From Tubulanus polymorphus (lineage: Eukaryota > Nemertea > Palaeonemertea > Tubulaniformes > Tubulanidae): a stretch of DNA of 64,000 nucleotides. This document shows positions 23,226 to 45,629 of this stretch, in pieces. Numbering within the stretch: position 1 is the stretch's first letter; each line of letters begins with the position of its first letter. The notes beneath the pieces were generated by a model. It did not search any database, had not been told where the DNA came from, and saw nothing but the letters and a program-made list of their open reading frames with translations. Location of the stretch: positions 10,783,414-10,847,413 of the forward strand of contig NC_134034.1 of NCBI RefSeq assembly GCF_964204645.1, given 5' to 3'. A program made the translations under genes and the position numbers.

Positions 23226-24549
23226 TCTAACCATGGATATAGTTAATCTTAAGTTACTATGAAACAATAATTTTGAAGCAGACCTCACACGGCAGCTCGC
23301 GCAACCGAATTTCTCGCGACCTGTGGTGACAGGTCTGCATTAAAACTGATATAAATAGAAAAAAAACTTCTTGCTTTAAATTTTGCTTTAAATTGATGAG
23401 TTGATTTAAAATCAGTCTCAATAAAATCAGTCTCTATATTGCATTCGGCTATTTTACATGTACATCATAAAAACAATGAATATAAATAGTGAGACTTCAG
23501 GACAGTGAGGAGTAATGCCGGCGAACTGTGATAGTGAGCAGATATTTTTCATTGTCTTATTGCGGAAACGAAATATCAAGACCTCGATTCAGCTATCGAA
23601 AATATTCTCTTACTTCTACATTAATTAATTCATCTATGCCCGAGACTTATTTTTTCCCTTTAATACAGAAATAAGTCATAGTTTACACATAAATATTTTC
23701 TTCTTATAAATCAAGCTTTCAAATGAATTATTTGTCAGAACATTTTCCTTATCGTTATTGTTGAATCATTTTCGATATTAACGACGGGTCAGAATATTCA
23801 TTCAACTCAAAATGTTCGTCCATTCGTCTAGCACTTGCCTAGATATTTCGCCGTTTCGTCAAATATTGTTGTGAGTTTGGGTTTTTTTCGGGACCTGACA
23901 GGTTCTGGAAACTCTACAGACAGACCTGAATCATATGGCGTGACAAGCCGGGGCTTGTGACGCCATATGCAGCAGGTCTTAAGATTGCGCGTCCCTATCA
24001 ACATTTCATCGTCAAAAATGGTAAGATTTTCGGGTCGACCCGAACTGATTGATAATCAAATTTGACCCAGTCGACAGTTTATACGAAATTGAGGTCGTAA
24101 TCGTTCGTTATCTGCTCTAGATTTGGCATGACACCGGCCCCAAATTGATTGCGAATACGCTAATCGCCAGTCGGTCGATTTATTTAGGTTGGACAGACAC
24201 ACTTATAACTGCAAAATGCTATCTTTATTTATTCGGATTTTTGTCTGTTTATCGTAAGATCTAGAAACCATGCACGTGACCCTAGAAAAATATATGCGCA
24301 GACTTTTGAGCCATTGGTTTTTACATTAGTAAGCCTTTCTTTAGATAGAGCTAAAATCTAAATCGCAATGGGTGAGCTCGAGTAACTAAGTCTCGTTTTT
24401 GAACGGGTGTGTGCATCGTTTTTCAAAGCTAGGCTTATGTTAGAAATGATATAATTGTTTAAACTACCACCAGTACTTCATTCAAAAAGGTAAGGATTTT
24501 GACCGCAATTTTCAAGAAGGGAGTCTAAGTATTTCCAAGGTTTTAGACC

Positions 24550-24683
24550 AGGGGCCAGTTGCTTGAAAGTCGGTTCACTAGTGGATAGTTGATAATTATT
24601 ATTTAATTTCATTGTTACTATGGTATTTTAAAATATCTGTCGGCTATCTTTTTAACCAATTTTTGACCAAGCTGCAGCCCTTG
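24550..24683. mobile_element. Hairpin MITE, diverged
   Basis: The left end is GGGGCCAGTTGCTTGAAAG and the right end TTTTTGACCAAGCTGCAGCCC. The middle has the CTAGTGGATAGTTGAT and ATTGTTACTATGGTATTT text of the CAAAAGTTGGTTA subtype. It lies just upstream of ferroportin. Confidence 0.6.
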
Positions 24684-24909
24684 GTCACTTACGCCTGGAC
24701 TTAAGGAGAAAAAGCATTTATTAATGTTTACTGACACACATCTAACATTTATCATTTCATAGTTATTGAAATTTTTCCCTGAGCTATGAAAATATGTAGG
24801 GAAAGATTTCTTAAGAATTATCCCTAAGATGAACAATTTTCCAAAAAAATTACTCCACAGGCTTGCCTTAGTTTCAATCGAGAACTGGTCCCAGTTGGAC
24901 GGGACCACG

Positions 24910-27900
24910 ATGGCGTCACCTACTAATGAAAAGACTCCGTTACTGATGGGTCGAAAAGCTAGCACCGAATCTCAAGATGGTGAAGGACTGCACCAGAAGC
25001 AGCAGCAGCAGCTATCCTGTTGCCAACGATTTGCAGGTAATGGACAATCTGAATTAACCCTTTCAATAAGTGTTGGAGATGATTTGAAAATCTTGAAAAA
25101 ATTCCACCCTAGTGTTTTGTAGTTTGGTATAACAGGTAAACAGTGTGTCTACACCTCAGTGCGGTGTATCGTTAGTCAGTAATGACGTTTAGCCATTTGA
25201 CAGGATCTGCCATCTTTCATTAGGGATGAAAATTAATTACATCCTGAATTAAATCTTTGAACCTGATGGCATCGTGAGACTTTGCCGGCCACATTCCCTT
25301 GTTGCAGGGATTTGTATCTGATGACACTGCCTCGTTCCTCCCTTGCAGGATTAGAACCTGAGGGCATCGTGAGACTCTGCTATGTTTATCCCTAAAACTA
25401 CATAAAAATTTTCCGACGGCTTCGATTTGAAAAAGTGACATTAACTCAGCTTGTTGTTTTAGCTTGGCTTCAGAGCGTCGATTTCAGCGTTTATTGCAGT
25501 CATGCTTTGTCTGCCTGGGTAAGTTAAAAACAATTTAGGAAATCAAAGTTCAATACTGAAAAATGACTGCTGACCCAGAAGTATGAGATATCTCACAGAG
25601 GCTCTGAGGCAATGATGCACAAGATTTAAAGAGATTCTAATAATTTTAGGGTGATCGAATGTGGTCGTTTGCAGTTGGAATGTATCTCGTTAAATTGGAT
25701 GGTAACTCGTTACGATTGTCGGCGATCTACGGATTTTCAGCCGGTGTCCTGATTTTATTGTTCGGCGCGGTAATCGGCGACTGGGTCGATCGCAATCCGA
25801 GACTTAGAGGTACGTACAATTCCGTTGGTGGCAAGTGAACATTTGCTGATATGGGCAGTAGGACATCAACTGCTGCGGTAATAGAGGATTCCACTAATGG
25901 TAAGTGATCCACGTGATCCACCAGGTGTCGCTAGCGTGCAGTAGGACATCAACTGCTGCGGTAATAAGAGGATTCCACTTATGGCGAGTAAGGATCCACC
26001 AGGTGTCGCTAGCGTGCAGTAGACTATCAACTACTGCAGCAACTTTTCATATAAAACTATATAAAGTTTGATTGAAAATTGATAATATTCGATTCGACAG
26101 GCACGCCATCTGGCGGGGAAATCTCCTCATTAACTCTATCGATTTTCATTTTCTTCAATTAATCATTAAACGAATTTTCGGAGTTAAGTAGTAAAACGTG
26201 TCAGCCCGCCCCGAAAAACGTTCTTATTCAGAAATTCATTTTTCAGTCGCCCGGACGACGCTGATTTTACAAAACGTCGTCGTGATATTGTGCGCCGGCC
26301 TCGTTTACGCCGAGTTTCAGTTTCCGGCCGTTTCGACGTTGTGGGACGGCTGGATGAAGGTCCTCTGCGAAGCCGGTATCGTCGTGCTAACGTGTCTCGC
26401 TCGTTTGGCCAGTCTCGGCAATACGATCTCGATCGAACGCGATTGGATCGTCGAGATCTGCGCTCGCGATAAAACCATACTTACCAGTAAGTTATACATA
26501 CGTATTAAACTGAAGATTAGAGAAGATGGATGCTTCCGTAAATCACCCTATGACATCATCGATTTACCAGTTCATTTGGTTTTTAGACCTTTTCAGAAAA
26601 GATGGCTACTTCTGTAAATGCCCTTATGACATCATCAAACCATTGATTACAACTAATGACCTATAGACCCTTCTAAACAAAGATGTCTGCTTCCATAAAT
26701 CCCCCTATGACATCATCAAATTATCTACTAATGAATCAATCTTAAGATCCTGGATTCTTCCATAAATCCCCCTATGACATCATCACATCATCTACTAGTG
26801 AATCAATCTTAAGATCCAAGACTCTTCCATAAATCCCCCTATGACATCATCATATCATCTACTAATGAATCAATCTTAAGATCCAGGACTCTTCCATAAA
26901 TCTCCCTATAACATCATCAAAGTATCTACTATTGAATCAATCTTTCGATCCTGGATTATTCCATAAATCCCCCTATGACACCATCAAAATTACCAATTGA
27001 TTTGTTTCATAGACCTTTTTTCAGAAAAAGATGGCTACTTCTATAAATCCCCCTATGACATCATCAAATTACTTGATATAGTTGTTTGTGTGTATTGTAG
27101 GTATGAGCGCGATATTGAGACGTATTGATCTAGTGACTAATATCCTCGCGCCTGTGATCGTCGGTCAGATCATGACGTATGCCGGTGATCAGATCTCGTG
27201 TATATTCATCGCAGCGTGGAACCTAGTATCGATGTTCGTCGAGTATTTCCTCATCTGGAAAGTTTACAATCGGGTGCCGGCGTTACATCATAAAATCTAC
27301 AAAAAACATCAACAAACAGGTGAGTAAATAATCAAATTATTGTTCGATTTCTATGGTTCGCTTTTGAAGTCTATCGACGGGTTAGCGACATCTAGTTATG
27401 AAAATCCTTGAAACGCCTGCAAATTGTAACGAGAATTATGGGAATTGAATTATCAATATCAATGAGATAAATTACCGACAACCTTCTACTGGGGCCGTAT
27501 CGAGTACAGAGTGGCACCACTGAACTGGAAAACCTAGAAAACTCTCGGAAAAAATCGAAAGAATTTGAGAAAAAAAAATAAACTGGAAATCTCGGGGAAT
27601 TTGACAAATTTTATCGAAACCTAAAAAACTGAATAAATCGAAACATTTTAAACTTAAAGAAATTTTAAAAGAAATTCCTCTGATTCACTCACGAAATTTT
27701 TTTCCACGATGACTAAGTTTTACTGAATCGGCCCCTTATCCTTTTGCAGAGTCTAAGAATAAAGAAGAAACGGAACGTCTGCCCGCGACGTCTTCTAAAG
27801 ACGGCGGTGATGATGATGAAGATGATGTCGATGATGATGAGAACAATCAGCAGCGCTCGGATAAGGATAAACTAGAGACGATAAACGCGCCGGTCGAACC

Positions 27901-29733
27901 GCCAAAACTGAAAGGATTCATGTTGGTTTTAAGTCGTTTCGTAATGTTGTATAAAGGTTGGGGTATATACGCGCGACAGTCGGTGTGTCTGGCCGGACTC
28001 GCGCTCGCTACCTTATACATGACTGTTCTAGGATTCGACAGCATCACTACGGGTTCGTTCTCTTCTTTACTCGAACTGTTCGTTAATTTCTTGAGTTGGG
28101 GATCTCTTTTGAGAGGCTAATAGAGTTGTCAAACCGGTTTTTAGACCAATCTTACTAGTTGAGACAAGTCTAAGCTTATTTTGGTTCTAACCAATCTAAC
28201 AACTTAAGACATGTCTAAACTCATTTTAGTTCTATAACCAATTCAACAACTTAAGACATGTCTAAGCTTATTTTGGTCCTATAGCCAATCCAACAACTTA
28301 AGACCAGTCTAAACTCATTTTAGTTCTAAAGACAAGCTAAGAACTTAAGACCAGTCTAAACTCATTTTAGTTCTAAAGACAACCTAAGAACTTAAGACCA
28401 GTCTAAACTCATTTTAGTTCTAAAGACAACCTAAGAACTTAAGACCAGTCTAAACTCATTTTAGTTCTAAAGACAACCTAAGAACTTAAGACCAGTCTAA
28501 ACTCATTTTAGTTCTAAAGACAACCTAAGAACTTAAGACCAGTCTAAACTCATTTTAGTTCTAAAGACAACCTAAGAACTTTAGACCAGTCTAAACTCAT
28601 TTTAGTTCTAAAGACAACCTAAGAACTTAAGACCAGTCTAAACTCATTTTAGTTCTAAAGACAACCTAAGAACTTAAGACCAGTCTAAACTCATTTTAGT
28701 TCTTAAGACAACCCAAGAACTTAAGATCAGTCAAAGAATTGATGTTTAATATTTTCTTTTTGTGTAGGTTTCGCGATAACACAAGGCGTAACGGAGTCGT
28801 TCGTCAGCGGAATGATGGCGGCCGGCGCGATAACCGGAATCATCGGCACGTACGTTTACGAGCGTCTGCGCAATCGACTCGGCCTGATTCGAACCGGTTT
28901 GTTCTCGTTGACCGCCGAGATATTGTGTTTAACGTTGTGCGTCGCGTCGATCTGGGCGCCGGGAAGTCCGTTCGATCCGACCGGCGCAAAAGCGGCCGCC
29001 CGAAATTGCTCGCAGCCGACTCCGCCGTCCAACCTAACCCTGCTACCTCATTCATCCGCGGAAAATTCCCCGTACGTGTTTTCTGAAAACGGCAGCACGC
29101 CCGGACGATCTTTACTGAGCGTCGCGGAACTGAAAAATTTCGTAGAAATAGGAGATATTCAAGAAGGCAGCTATGGCAGTCGTAAACTGCTCGCGATCGC
29201 GGATGTCGTCGACGACGGTTGCCAGACGGAATTTTCGTATTTGTCGATCGGGCTTTTGATGGCCGGAATCGTCGCGGCCAGATTCGGTAAGTATCGACAG
29301 AAACCGATCGGAACCTGCCTTAGTCACGCCATCTGGTGGTGTGTGCCAGCACCTGATCATAGATCGGCTATTAACAGCAGTTTGTCTTTTTTCAGGTTTA
29401 TGGATGTCCGATTTAACGATTACGCAGTTGTTCCTGGAGACGGTTCACGAGACGGAACGCGGGGTCGTCAACGGCGTTCAATCGTCGTGCAACAATATCA
29501 TGGATATGTTAAAGTTCGCGCTGGTTATAGTGTTACCCGATCCGCCGACGTTCGGGATACTGATTCTGATATCGTTTCTGTTTATTTGCCTGGGATTCGT
29601 GTTCTACGCCGGCTACTCGTATCGCGTTCGCGGACATTTCTTTCACATTAAAGATTTCGCGGAGACTTACGATTACATCATTCGTCATCAGATTATACCT
29701 GTAGATACAGAGATGGGAATTGCGTATATGTGA
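24910..29733 (+). CDS. SLC40A1: Ferroportin (iron exporter, SLC40A1 family)
   Basis: A multi-pass plasma-membrane exporter of ferrous iron. Coding exons: 24910-25036, 25463-25518, 25650-25809, 26247-26486, 27101-27319, 27750-28052, 28768-29286 and 29396-29733. All have GT-AG borders and compatible phases, giving 653 residues against about 570 in vertebrates. A 5' UTR acceptor lies at 24860/24861, and the ATG after GGGACCACG begins MASPTNEKTPLLMGRK. Family landmarks are SAWGDRMWSFAV (TM1), GAVIGDWVDRNPRLR, IERDWIVEICA, ILRRIDLVTNILAPVIVGQI, WNLVSMFVEYFLIWKVY, YMTVLGFDSITTG, GAITGIIGTYVYERL and LWMSDLTITQLFLETVHETE. The extra length is an acidic Asp/Glu loop (exon 6) and a Ser/Pro/Asn-rich loop (exon 7). 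Positions matching human D39 and H32 are kept, but H43, C326 and H507 appear as Ser, Ser and Phe. No iron-responsive element was found upstream. Confidence 0.95.
25050..25215 (-). mobile_element. piggyBac-like MITE, degraded
   Basis: In ferroportin intron 1. It begins TTAACCCTTTCAATAAGTG, has GAAAAAATTCCACCCTAGTG and TGTCTACACCTCAGTGCGGT, and lacks a recognisable far terminus. Confidence 0.6.
26500..27075. repeat. Tandem array, about 65-bp unit with CRE-like motif
   Basis: Fills ferroportin intron 4. About eight copies of a unit holding CCATAAATCCCCCTATGACA then TCATCAAAT, separated by CTACTAATGAATCAATCTTA. The same motif on the other strand occurs in a CCDC177-like intron at 34617-34990. 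Confidence 0.85.
28130..28735. repeat. Tandem array, 47-bp unit
   Basis: About 12-13 copies of CTTAAGACCAGTCTAAACTC, then ATTTTAGTTCTAAAGACAAC and CTAAGAA, in ferroportin intron 6. The first units are more diverged and resemble the interior of the CTTAAGACCAGTC hairpin MITEs, so the array probably arose by amplifying part of one. Confidence 0.92.
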
Positions 29734-30240
29734 GGTCATTACAGTGATTACTGATCGAGATATGAGGTCATTACAGTGATAACTCATTGAGATGTGAGGT
29801 CATTACAGTGATAACTCATTGAGATGTGAGGTCATTACAGTGATAATTCATTGAGATGTGAGGTCATTACAGTGATATCTCATTGAGATGTGAGGTCATT
29901 ACAGTGATAACTCATTGAGATGTGAGGTCATTACAGTGATTACTCATTGAGATGTAAGGTCATTACAGAGGCTATTCATTGCGATGTGAGGTCATTACAG
30001 TGATTACTCATCGAGATGTGAGGTCATTAGAAGGGGTACGCATTGAGATGTGAGGTCATGAGAATGAGGGGTACGCATTGAGATGTGAGGTCATTGAAAT
30101 GATTACTCATTGAAATGTGAGGTCATTAATGGCTATTCATTGAGATGTGAGATCATTGGTGTTTATTACTCATTCAGATGTGAGGTCATTACAAGGATTA
30201 TTTATTGAAATGAGAGGTTATTGCAAGGATTACTGATTGA
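29728..30240. repeat. 32-bp tandem array in the ferroportin 3' UTR
   Basis: About 15 copies of TGAGGTCATTACAGTGATAA then CTCATTGAGATG. The first unit overlaps the ferroportin stop codon, so the array is almost certainly the start of the 3' UTR. Copies decay toward 30240. Most contain CAGTGA, but the flanks pair over only about three bases. Confidence 0.93.
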
Positions 30241-30604
30241 GGTGGTGCTGGAACAATTGTCCTCTAACCTTAAACTGTGTTAGTTACATCAATAACCTAA
30301 TCTTTCTAATCAGTGCTAATGAATCAGTCATTCAGTTATTGTCGAGGGCGGATCAGGAAATTTTGAAATTTCTATGAGGGATAATCAGGGAATTCCGGGT
30401 CTGTACGAACCCTGAACAAAGATTACCGAACAAGGTGCTCAACTATGTATCTCAAATAGATGTACGGTCACTAGAACAAGGATATTACAAGATAGACTAC
30501 GATTGCCTCGCTAGAAATGACTTGAATTGTACAGTATTATTTTGTATAAGGCTTGGAACTGGTTTTGAAATACGGTCAAACCGGCTTTATTCTGATCGGC
30601 TTAA

Positions 30605-30840
30605 CCCTTTCAGTGCGTCTACACCGGTATTGATGTAATTAGTAATTTGTAATTATCTCTATTGAAAAATGGCAGCAAGTGTCAAGCATAGTGAAATGCT
30701 AGTAACTAACGATATACCGCACTGCGGTGTAGACACACTATAGTGGTATTCCCATTGTTCAACACACTAGGGTGGAATTTTTTAGAATTTTCAAATTTTC
30801 TCTAGCACTATAGGGTATTAATTAGTCAGCACTGAAAGGG
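30605..30840 (+). mobile_element. piggyBac-like MITE
   Basis: TTAA at 30601-30604 is followed by CCCTTTCAGTGCGTCTACAC; it ends GTCAGCACTGAAAGGG|TTGA. The left palindrome region is shortened relative to 7579-7853. Confidence 0.82.
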
Positions 30841-31772
30841 TTGAGGCTAAAAAAATGAATCAGCTGGGTCACTTCAGTAAACTGCCATAAAACTTGTAAT
30901 CAGTACGTTTCCAAATGTGATCATGATTTGAAAAATAGTGAAGTACAGGGTATAGATCTATACCTGTGAACGTTTTAAGTTGAGTAGACTGAGAGACGAG
31001 GTATGAATTTTTTGAAGCCTAATCTGGTTATTATTTTCAGTCGAATTATACATAAATATATATGTAAAATATGATGTAAAATCAGAATTTCCCGTGAACC
31101 ATTGAATTTCGTTCAAGTCCTAACTGATCCGAATTCAGTGGGTTTCACTGTGATCAATTTATTCCAGTCAGTTAAGTATGATTTTATGTGGGAAAGGTAA
31201 AATAGAGCAAGGGTTTACGGGAAGGTGTCGGTTATTTCACAGGGTTCCTACGAGTCCTTAAATATCTTTCAATTCTGGAAATCCAAATTTGAGGGGTTGA
31301 ATAGTCCTAGAATTCTGAGCTTTCCCCTCAAATTCCGAAAATTCTTGATTTTGAAATTTAAAATCAAGCCCACACTCGCGATCGTGTCTATTTTGAAAAT
31401 TTTTTCGAATTTAAGTGCCAAGACCTCGAAAGGTCGAAGTCCAGACCTCAAAGGTCTATTCAAAGATTTGTCTCGCCGAATAATACATTCGAAATAATCT
31501 AAAGTCTAACCCCGAAAAATTATGTGCCAAAATAAATACTTGAAACTGGATCGAACCAGAAATCGTCGGTTTTTTAATTCACTGCTGATGCCCTCGAAAT
31601 CTATCTATGTATATTAAATCGGTATTTTTACACGAAAGTTGATATATTTCCGCGCGATTATGAAATAATAAATGAAAAATTATTGAAAAAATTTTTTGAA
31701 AAAAATTATGCGTTTAAAAATTGTATTCGAATTCATTATAAGGTATTCACCAAGTAGTCATTATAAAACATC

Positions 31773-31936
31773 TTGTCCACAGTTGTCAGTTCAAATTTGA
31801 CTCGGAGTTAGCTCATCGAAAATGAGCGCTCTAACTCAAGTGTGGAACTGAATCCTGTTCCACAGTTGTGAGTTCAAATTTGACTCTCAGAGCTCATTGA
31901 AAATGAACACTAACTCACAACTGTGGAACTGGATCC
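31773..31936. mobile_element. Hairpin MITE pair (AACTGTGGAACTGG subtype)
   Basis: Two adjacent units, each with TCCACAGTTGTGAGTTCAAA-like left text, a central TCATTGAAAATGA turn and a right arm AACTCACAACTGTGGAACTGG. Each can fold on itself. Confidence 0.6.
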
Positions 31937-32034
31937 CGGGGCCAGTTGCTCAAACCGGCAATAAAAAGTACCACAGTAAACGATGAACTTTTAATTTTCA
32001 CATGGTCAACTTAACTTTTGACCAACTGGCCCTA
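31937..32034. mobile_element. Hairpin MITE, short copy
   Basis: The ends are GGGGCCAGTTGCTCAAACC and TTTTGACCAACTGGCCCTA. It directly abuts the hairpin pair at 31773-31936. Confidence 0.55.
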
Positions 32035-33515
32035 TGACTTAGCATAAATGTTTGTTAAATTGGTAACTGCCCTATGCATTTTCAAAGCAATGATGGACAT
32101 TTTACTGCGTTCCTTGTAGTTCCAACGGAACCCGTATTGTATGTAGAACATGAATGTTATATTTTATGAGAAAATTGCTGACGTTTACCTCGCTTTTAGT
32201 CTGAATTGAATGTATTTTGTAATAAGAGAAAAACCTCTGTGTTATTTGATATTTTTGTAGCATAAAGAATGCCTAGTTCCACATATTTGGCTAGATCTTT
32301 AATGAGATAATTTCGAGACGTCAACAAATGAAATGGTTTCAGCCTGTCTGTGATTTTAAGCTATTATAATAATATATACCTTTTTAATTGATGAAAGATA
32401 TTCTAATGTTGTTCTATTGCGTTTTAAGGCGTAGCTTCAGCCTTCAGTTCAGCGCAAGGGGTTCTATTTATTACTTACCGGTAATGATTTCTGCTCCGTG
32501 ATTTAGAGACCCATAAGGACAGCTTGCAAGTCCACTTAGTCCTACTTTATCACATACAAGCCATCTGAAAAATATTTGTCACAGCACTTGGCCAAGTGAC
32601 ATCTGTAGCTACAGTGTGTGGGCAACACTTCAAAGGCCGTGGTTCCGTTGTGAGGTTAAGCGAATAATCCATTAGGGTTCAGTCTTGGGAAACCAAGATC
32701 TGAACGACATAAAGCATGACAAGCATTCGCTCGATTGAAAGCCCATCCTCGCTTGACAGGGTTTGATTGCTGGTCGCAGTTCATTTATTGATTCCGTGCA
32801 GCGACCACCGGTTTATGTCTTAAAACTAGTCCATGATTAAAAGTGCTCGATTGTGAATTCAATTCAGGTAATTTCACCATATTCATTTCCTTACCGTTAC
32901 TTTTTCAGTCATAATTAAACCAATCGGACGCATCGTTTTTCACCGGCAGATTCGCTCTATCAGTACAACGCACCTTATTAACTAGAAATTGGCGACTCGA
33001 AAGAAAACCAACAGATTATACAACCTCGAACTCTTCACGGGTTGACATCTATTTATTTATTTCAATCATTACATGTATAATAGCTACCAGATAGATAAAA
33101 TACTAACAATAATATATTAGTCATCGACTGTGATATGTGTTGCACCCCTGCCAGCAGTGAATACAAGCAATTCATCGGTTCCCAGCACCAGCACCTCTCT
33201 TTAATACCTGATATGCGTAATAATTATAACACCTCCATCCGTTACCTTACCTAACTCTTGTTTTACAAAATATATCCCTCATAAAATCAAAAGATAATTG
33301 AATTCTAGACCACTTCATCGAACCTCGCCGAATTTGGATGAAAATGAAATCATTTTTCTGATTTCTGAATGTATTTCTCTATCCTTAACTTCAACTCTTT
33401 TCTTATTATTGCCGACAAATTTCGCCGTTCTGGGTTCGACTATGTTTTACAGCGGTCCAAGTTCGACGAGGTTTACTGTAAAACACCATTTTGGACCCCC
33501 CCCCCATTTCTTTAA

Positions 33516-33796
33516 CCCTTTCAGTGCGTCTACACCGCAGTGCGGTGTATAAATCAGTGATGGATTTTGCTAGTACACCGCACTGCGGCGTATTGATGTA
33601 ATTAGTAATTATCTCTCTTGAAAGATGGAAGCACCTGTCAAACATAGTGAAATATTAGTAACTAACGATACACCGTACCGCAGTGTAGAAACACTATAGT
33701 GGTATTCCCATTATTCAACACACTCGGGTGGAATTTCTCAAAATTTTCAATTTATCTCCAGCACTATAGGGTATTGATTAGTTAGCACTGAAAGGG
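33516..33796 (+). mobile_element. piggyBac-like MITE, full length
   Basis: TTAA on both sides (33512-33515 and 33797-33800). It starts CCCTTTCAGTGCGTC, ends GTTAGCACTGAAAGGG, and has three CACCGC..GCGGTG-type palindromes. Confidence 0.87.
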
Positions 33797-34315
33797 TTAA
33801 TTAGTTGAGCTTAAGGGCCGGCTATCCGTACAAATCGTACGCAAAATTCTGTAGATTTTCAAGCCCACGTCTGCTTCTCTCGGTCATGATATTAAGCAAT
33901 ACGTTGATAGGGAAAAGTGGCCAATTTTTAACCCCTTCATGCCTCGGCTGTTTACGTGCTTTATAAATAGCGTATCTACCAAAAACGTGTAGAGATTCTA
34001 GACCCTCTATGGATGCGCGGTACATAAGGGCTAACTAACCCTAGTAGATACAAAATTCGACTTAAACCTAAAAACTAAATTCCATCAATTTCTATCTATT
34101 CTATATGTAAAATATCTGTGCTACACAAAAACCCTAAGTATAAAAATAATCTTTACCCTACGTAAAATAAAGTTGGTGGGAATGCATTTAAAACACGTGG
34201 TGGAATAAACGACTAAAACATTCATAGACCCAGCTCTCTACTCGGTATCGAGAATTTAAAATTTGAGTCTAATGTTTGTTTTTTTTTGCTACTCTTCACG
34301 ATATGAGATTTTCAG

Positions 34316-44867
<10,552 letters not shown>

Positions 44868-45629
44868 ATGGACGCCGTCGGCGCGGTAACGAGTCAATTA
44901 TTGAAACAGCGCAGCGGAGAATTCGATCTGGAGAGTATCCACACGTTGAAACTATCGGGTCTGGATATCGCGGATCTCGGTTGCGTCGGAGAATGCGCGC
45001 AATTAGAACGCCTCGATTTATCTCGTAATTCGGTCAGTCGTTTGTACGCTCTCGCCAGTTTAACGAATCTCCAATATTTGAATCTGTCGGCGAATCGAAT
45101 CGCGAGCCTCGAAGGTCTGCAAACGCTCGATAATTTGATCGGTTTGAATTTATCGGGTAATTTGATCTGCAGCGTCGATAGTCTGCAGACGCTCGCCGGT
45201 TTGGAGAAACTCGAACAGCTCCGCCTACAGGAGAAACTGGAAAACGGTCTGACGAATCCGGTTTGTTCGAACGTGAATTACGCCGCGGAAGTCCGCGCGA
45301 TTTTACCGAAATTGAAAATGTTGGACGGCGAAAAACTTTCGGGTCGCGGTCGCGATTTCTACGAGCTCTGCGCGGAAATCGATCGCGATCTACGCGACGG
45401 AATCTGTCGCGACGGTCCTGTACGCGAGAAAACGATGCCGACGCCGTGGTTACCGTCGAGTTATTGGGCGGTCGCCGGCGCGTGCGAGGCGGACGATCAG
45501 ATCGCGTCGCAAGCCGAGGAACAGGTCGACGAGTTTTTGACCGATTGTCGTCGACTCGGCGAGCTGTCGACTGCCGTGCTCGACGATATCGAGCGTAAAA
45601 TCGGACGGACTGAAACCGAAACGGAATAA
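44868..45629 (+). CDS. LRRC61: Leucine-rich repeat protein LRRC61
   Basis: The coding region is a single exon of 253 residues, close to the vertebrate length. The N-terminus (AVTSQLLKQRSGEFDLESIH) and the first repeat (LKLSGLDIADLGCVGECAQL) match LRRC61 strongly. Four leucine-rich repeats span roughly residues 25-125 with NxxL/LxxL pattern (LERLDLSRNSVSRL, LQYLNLSANRIASL, LIGLNLSGNLICSV). A cap-like segment follows (YAAEVRAILPKLKMLDGEKL, then GRGRDFYELCAEID), and the tail ends in acidic residues. A weak upstream context precedes the ATG (GGAGAAATGG). The cellular role of LRRC61 is not known to me. AATAAA at 46145 probably ends the transcript. Confidence 0.93.
   Translation: MDAVGAVTSQLLKQRSGEFDLESIHTLKLSGLDIADLGCVGECAQLERLDLSRNSVSRLYALASLTNLQYLNLSANRIASLEGLQTLDNLIGLNLSGNLICSVDSLQTLAGLEKLEQLRLQEKLENGLTNPVCSNVNYAAEVRAILPKLKMLDGEKLSGRGRDFYELCAEIDRDLRDGICRDGPVREKTMPTPWLPSSYWAVAGACEADDQIASQAEEQVDEFLTDCRRLGELSTAVLDDIERKIGRTETETE

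Larger units (their letters stand above)
10794..24860. other. AT-rich gene desert of about 14 kb
   Basis: No conserved gene was recognised. The sequence is markedly more AT-rich than the gene-bearing parts. It holds the satellite at 16225-18688, exon-like modules around 15770-16210 and 21720-21970, LINE-like fragments at 21985-22260 and 22585-22810, a tandem block at 22250-22520, a small hydrophobic ORF at 22595-22972 and a hairpin MITE at 24550. A perfect palindrome of about 48 bp lies at 12517-12566 (GGACGTATAAACTAGAT and its complement). Other stretches (11100-15600, 18700-21500, 23230-24540) show no structure I can support. Confidence 0.6.
30241..34315. other. Intergenic stretch between ferroportin and the CCDC177-like gene
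   Basis: No exon was recognised. It contains two piggyBac-like MITEs and hairpin elements (listed). The open frames at 31225-31497 and 33298-33552 fall in AT-rich or MITE sequence and show no family resemblance. 32430-33060 looks like dispersed repeat DNA but could not be classified. Confidence 0.55.

Noticed and set aside
24861-24909. Iron-responsive element in the ferroportin 5' UTR
   Set aside because: No CAGTGN hexamer with pairing flanks in the 49 bases before the ATG, though a further upstream UTR exon could lie elsewhere.
29728-30240. Tandem iron-responsive elements in the ferroportin 3' UTR
   Set aside because: CAGTGA is present in most units, but only about three bases pair on either side and the bulged C with a five-pair upper stem is missing. 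Kept only as a question in the findings.
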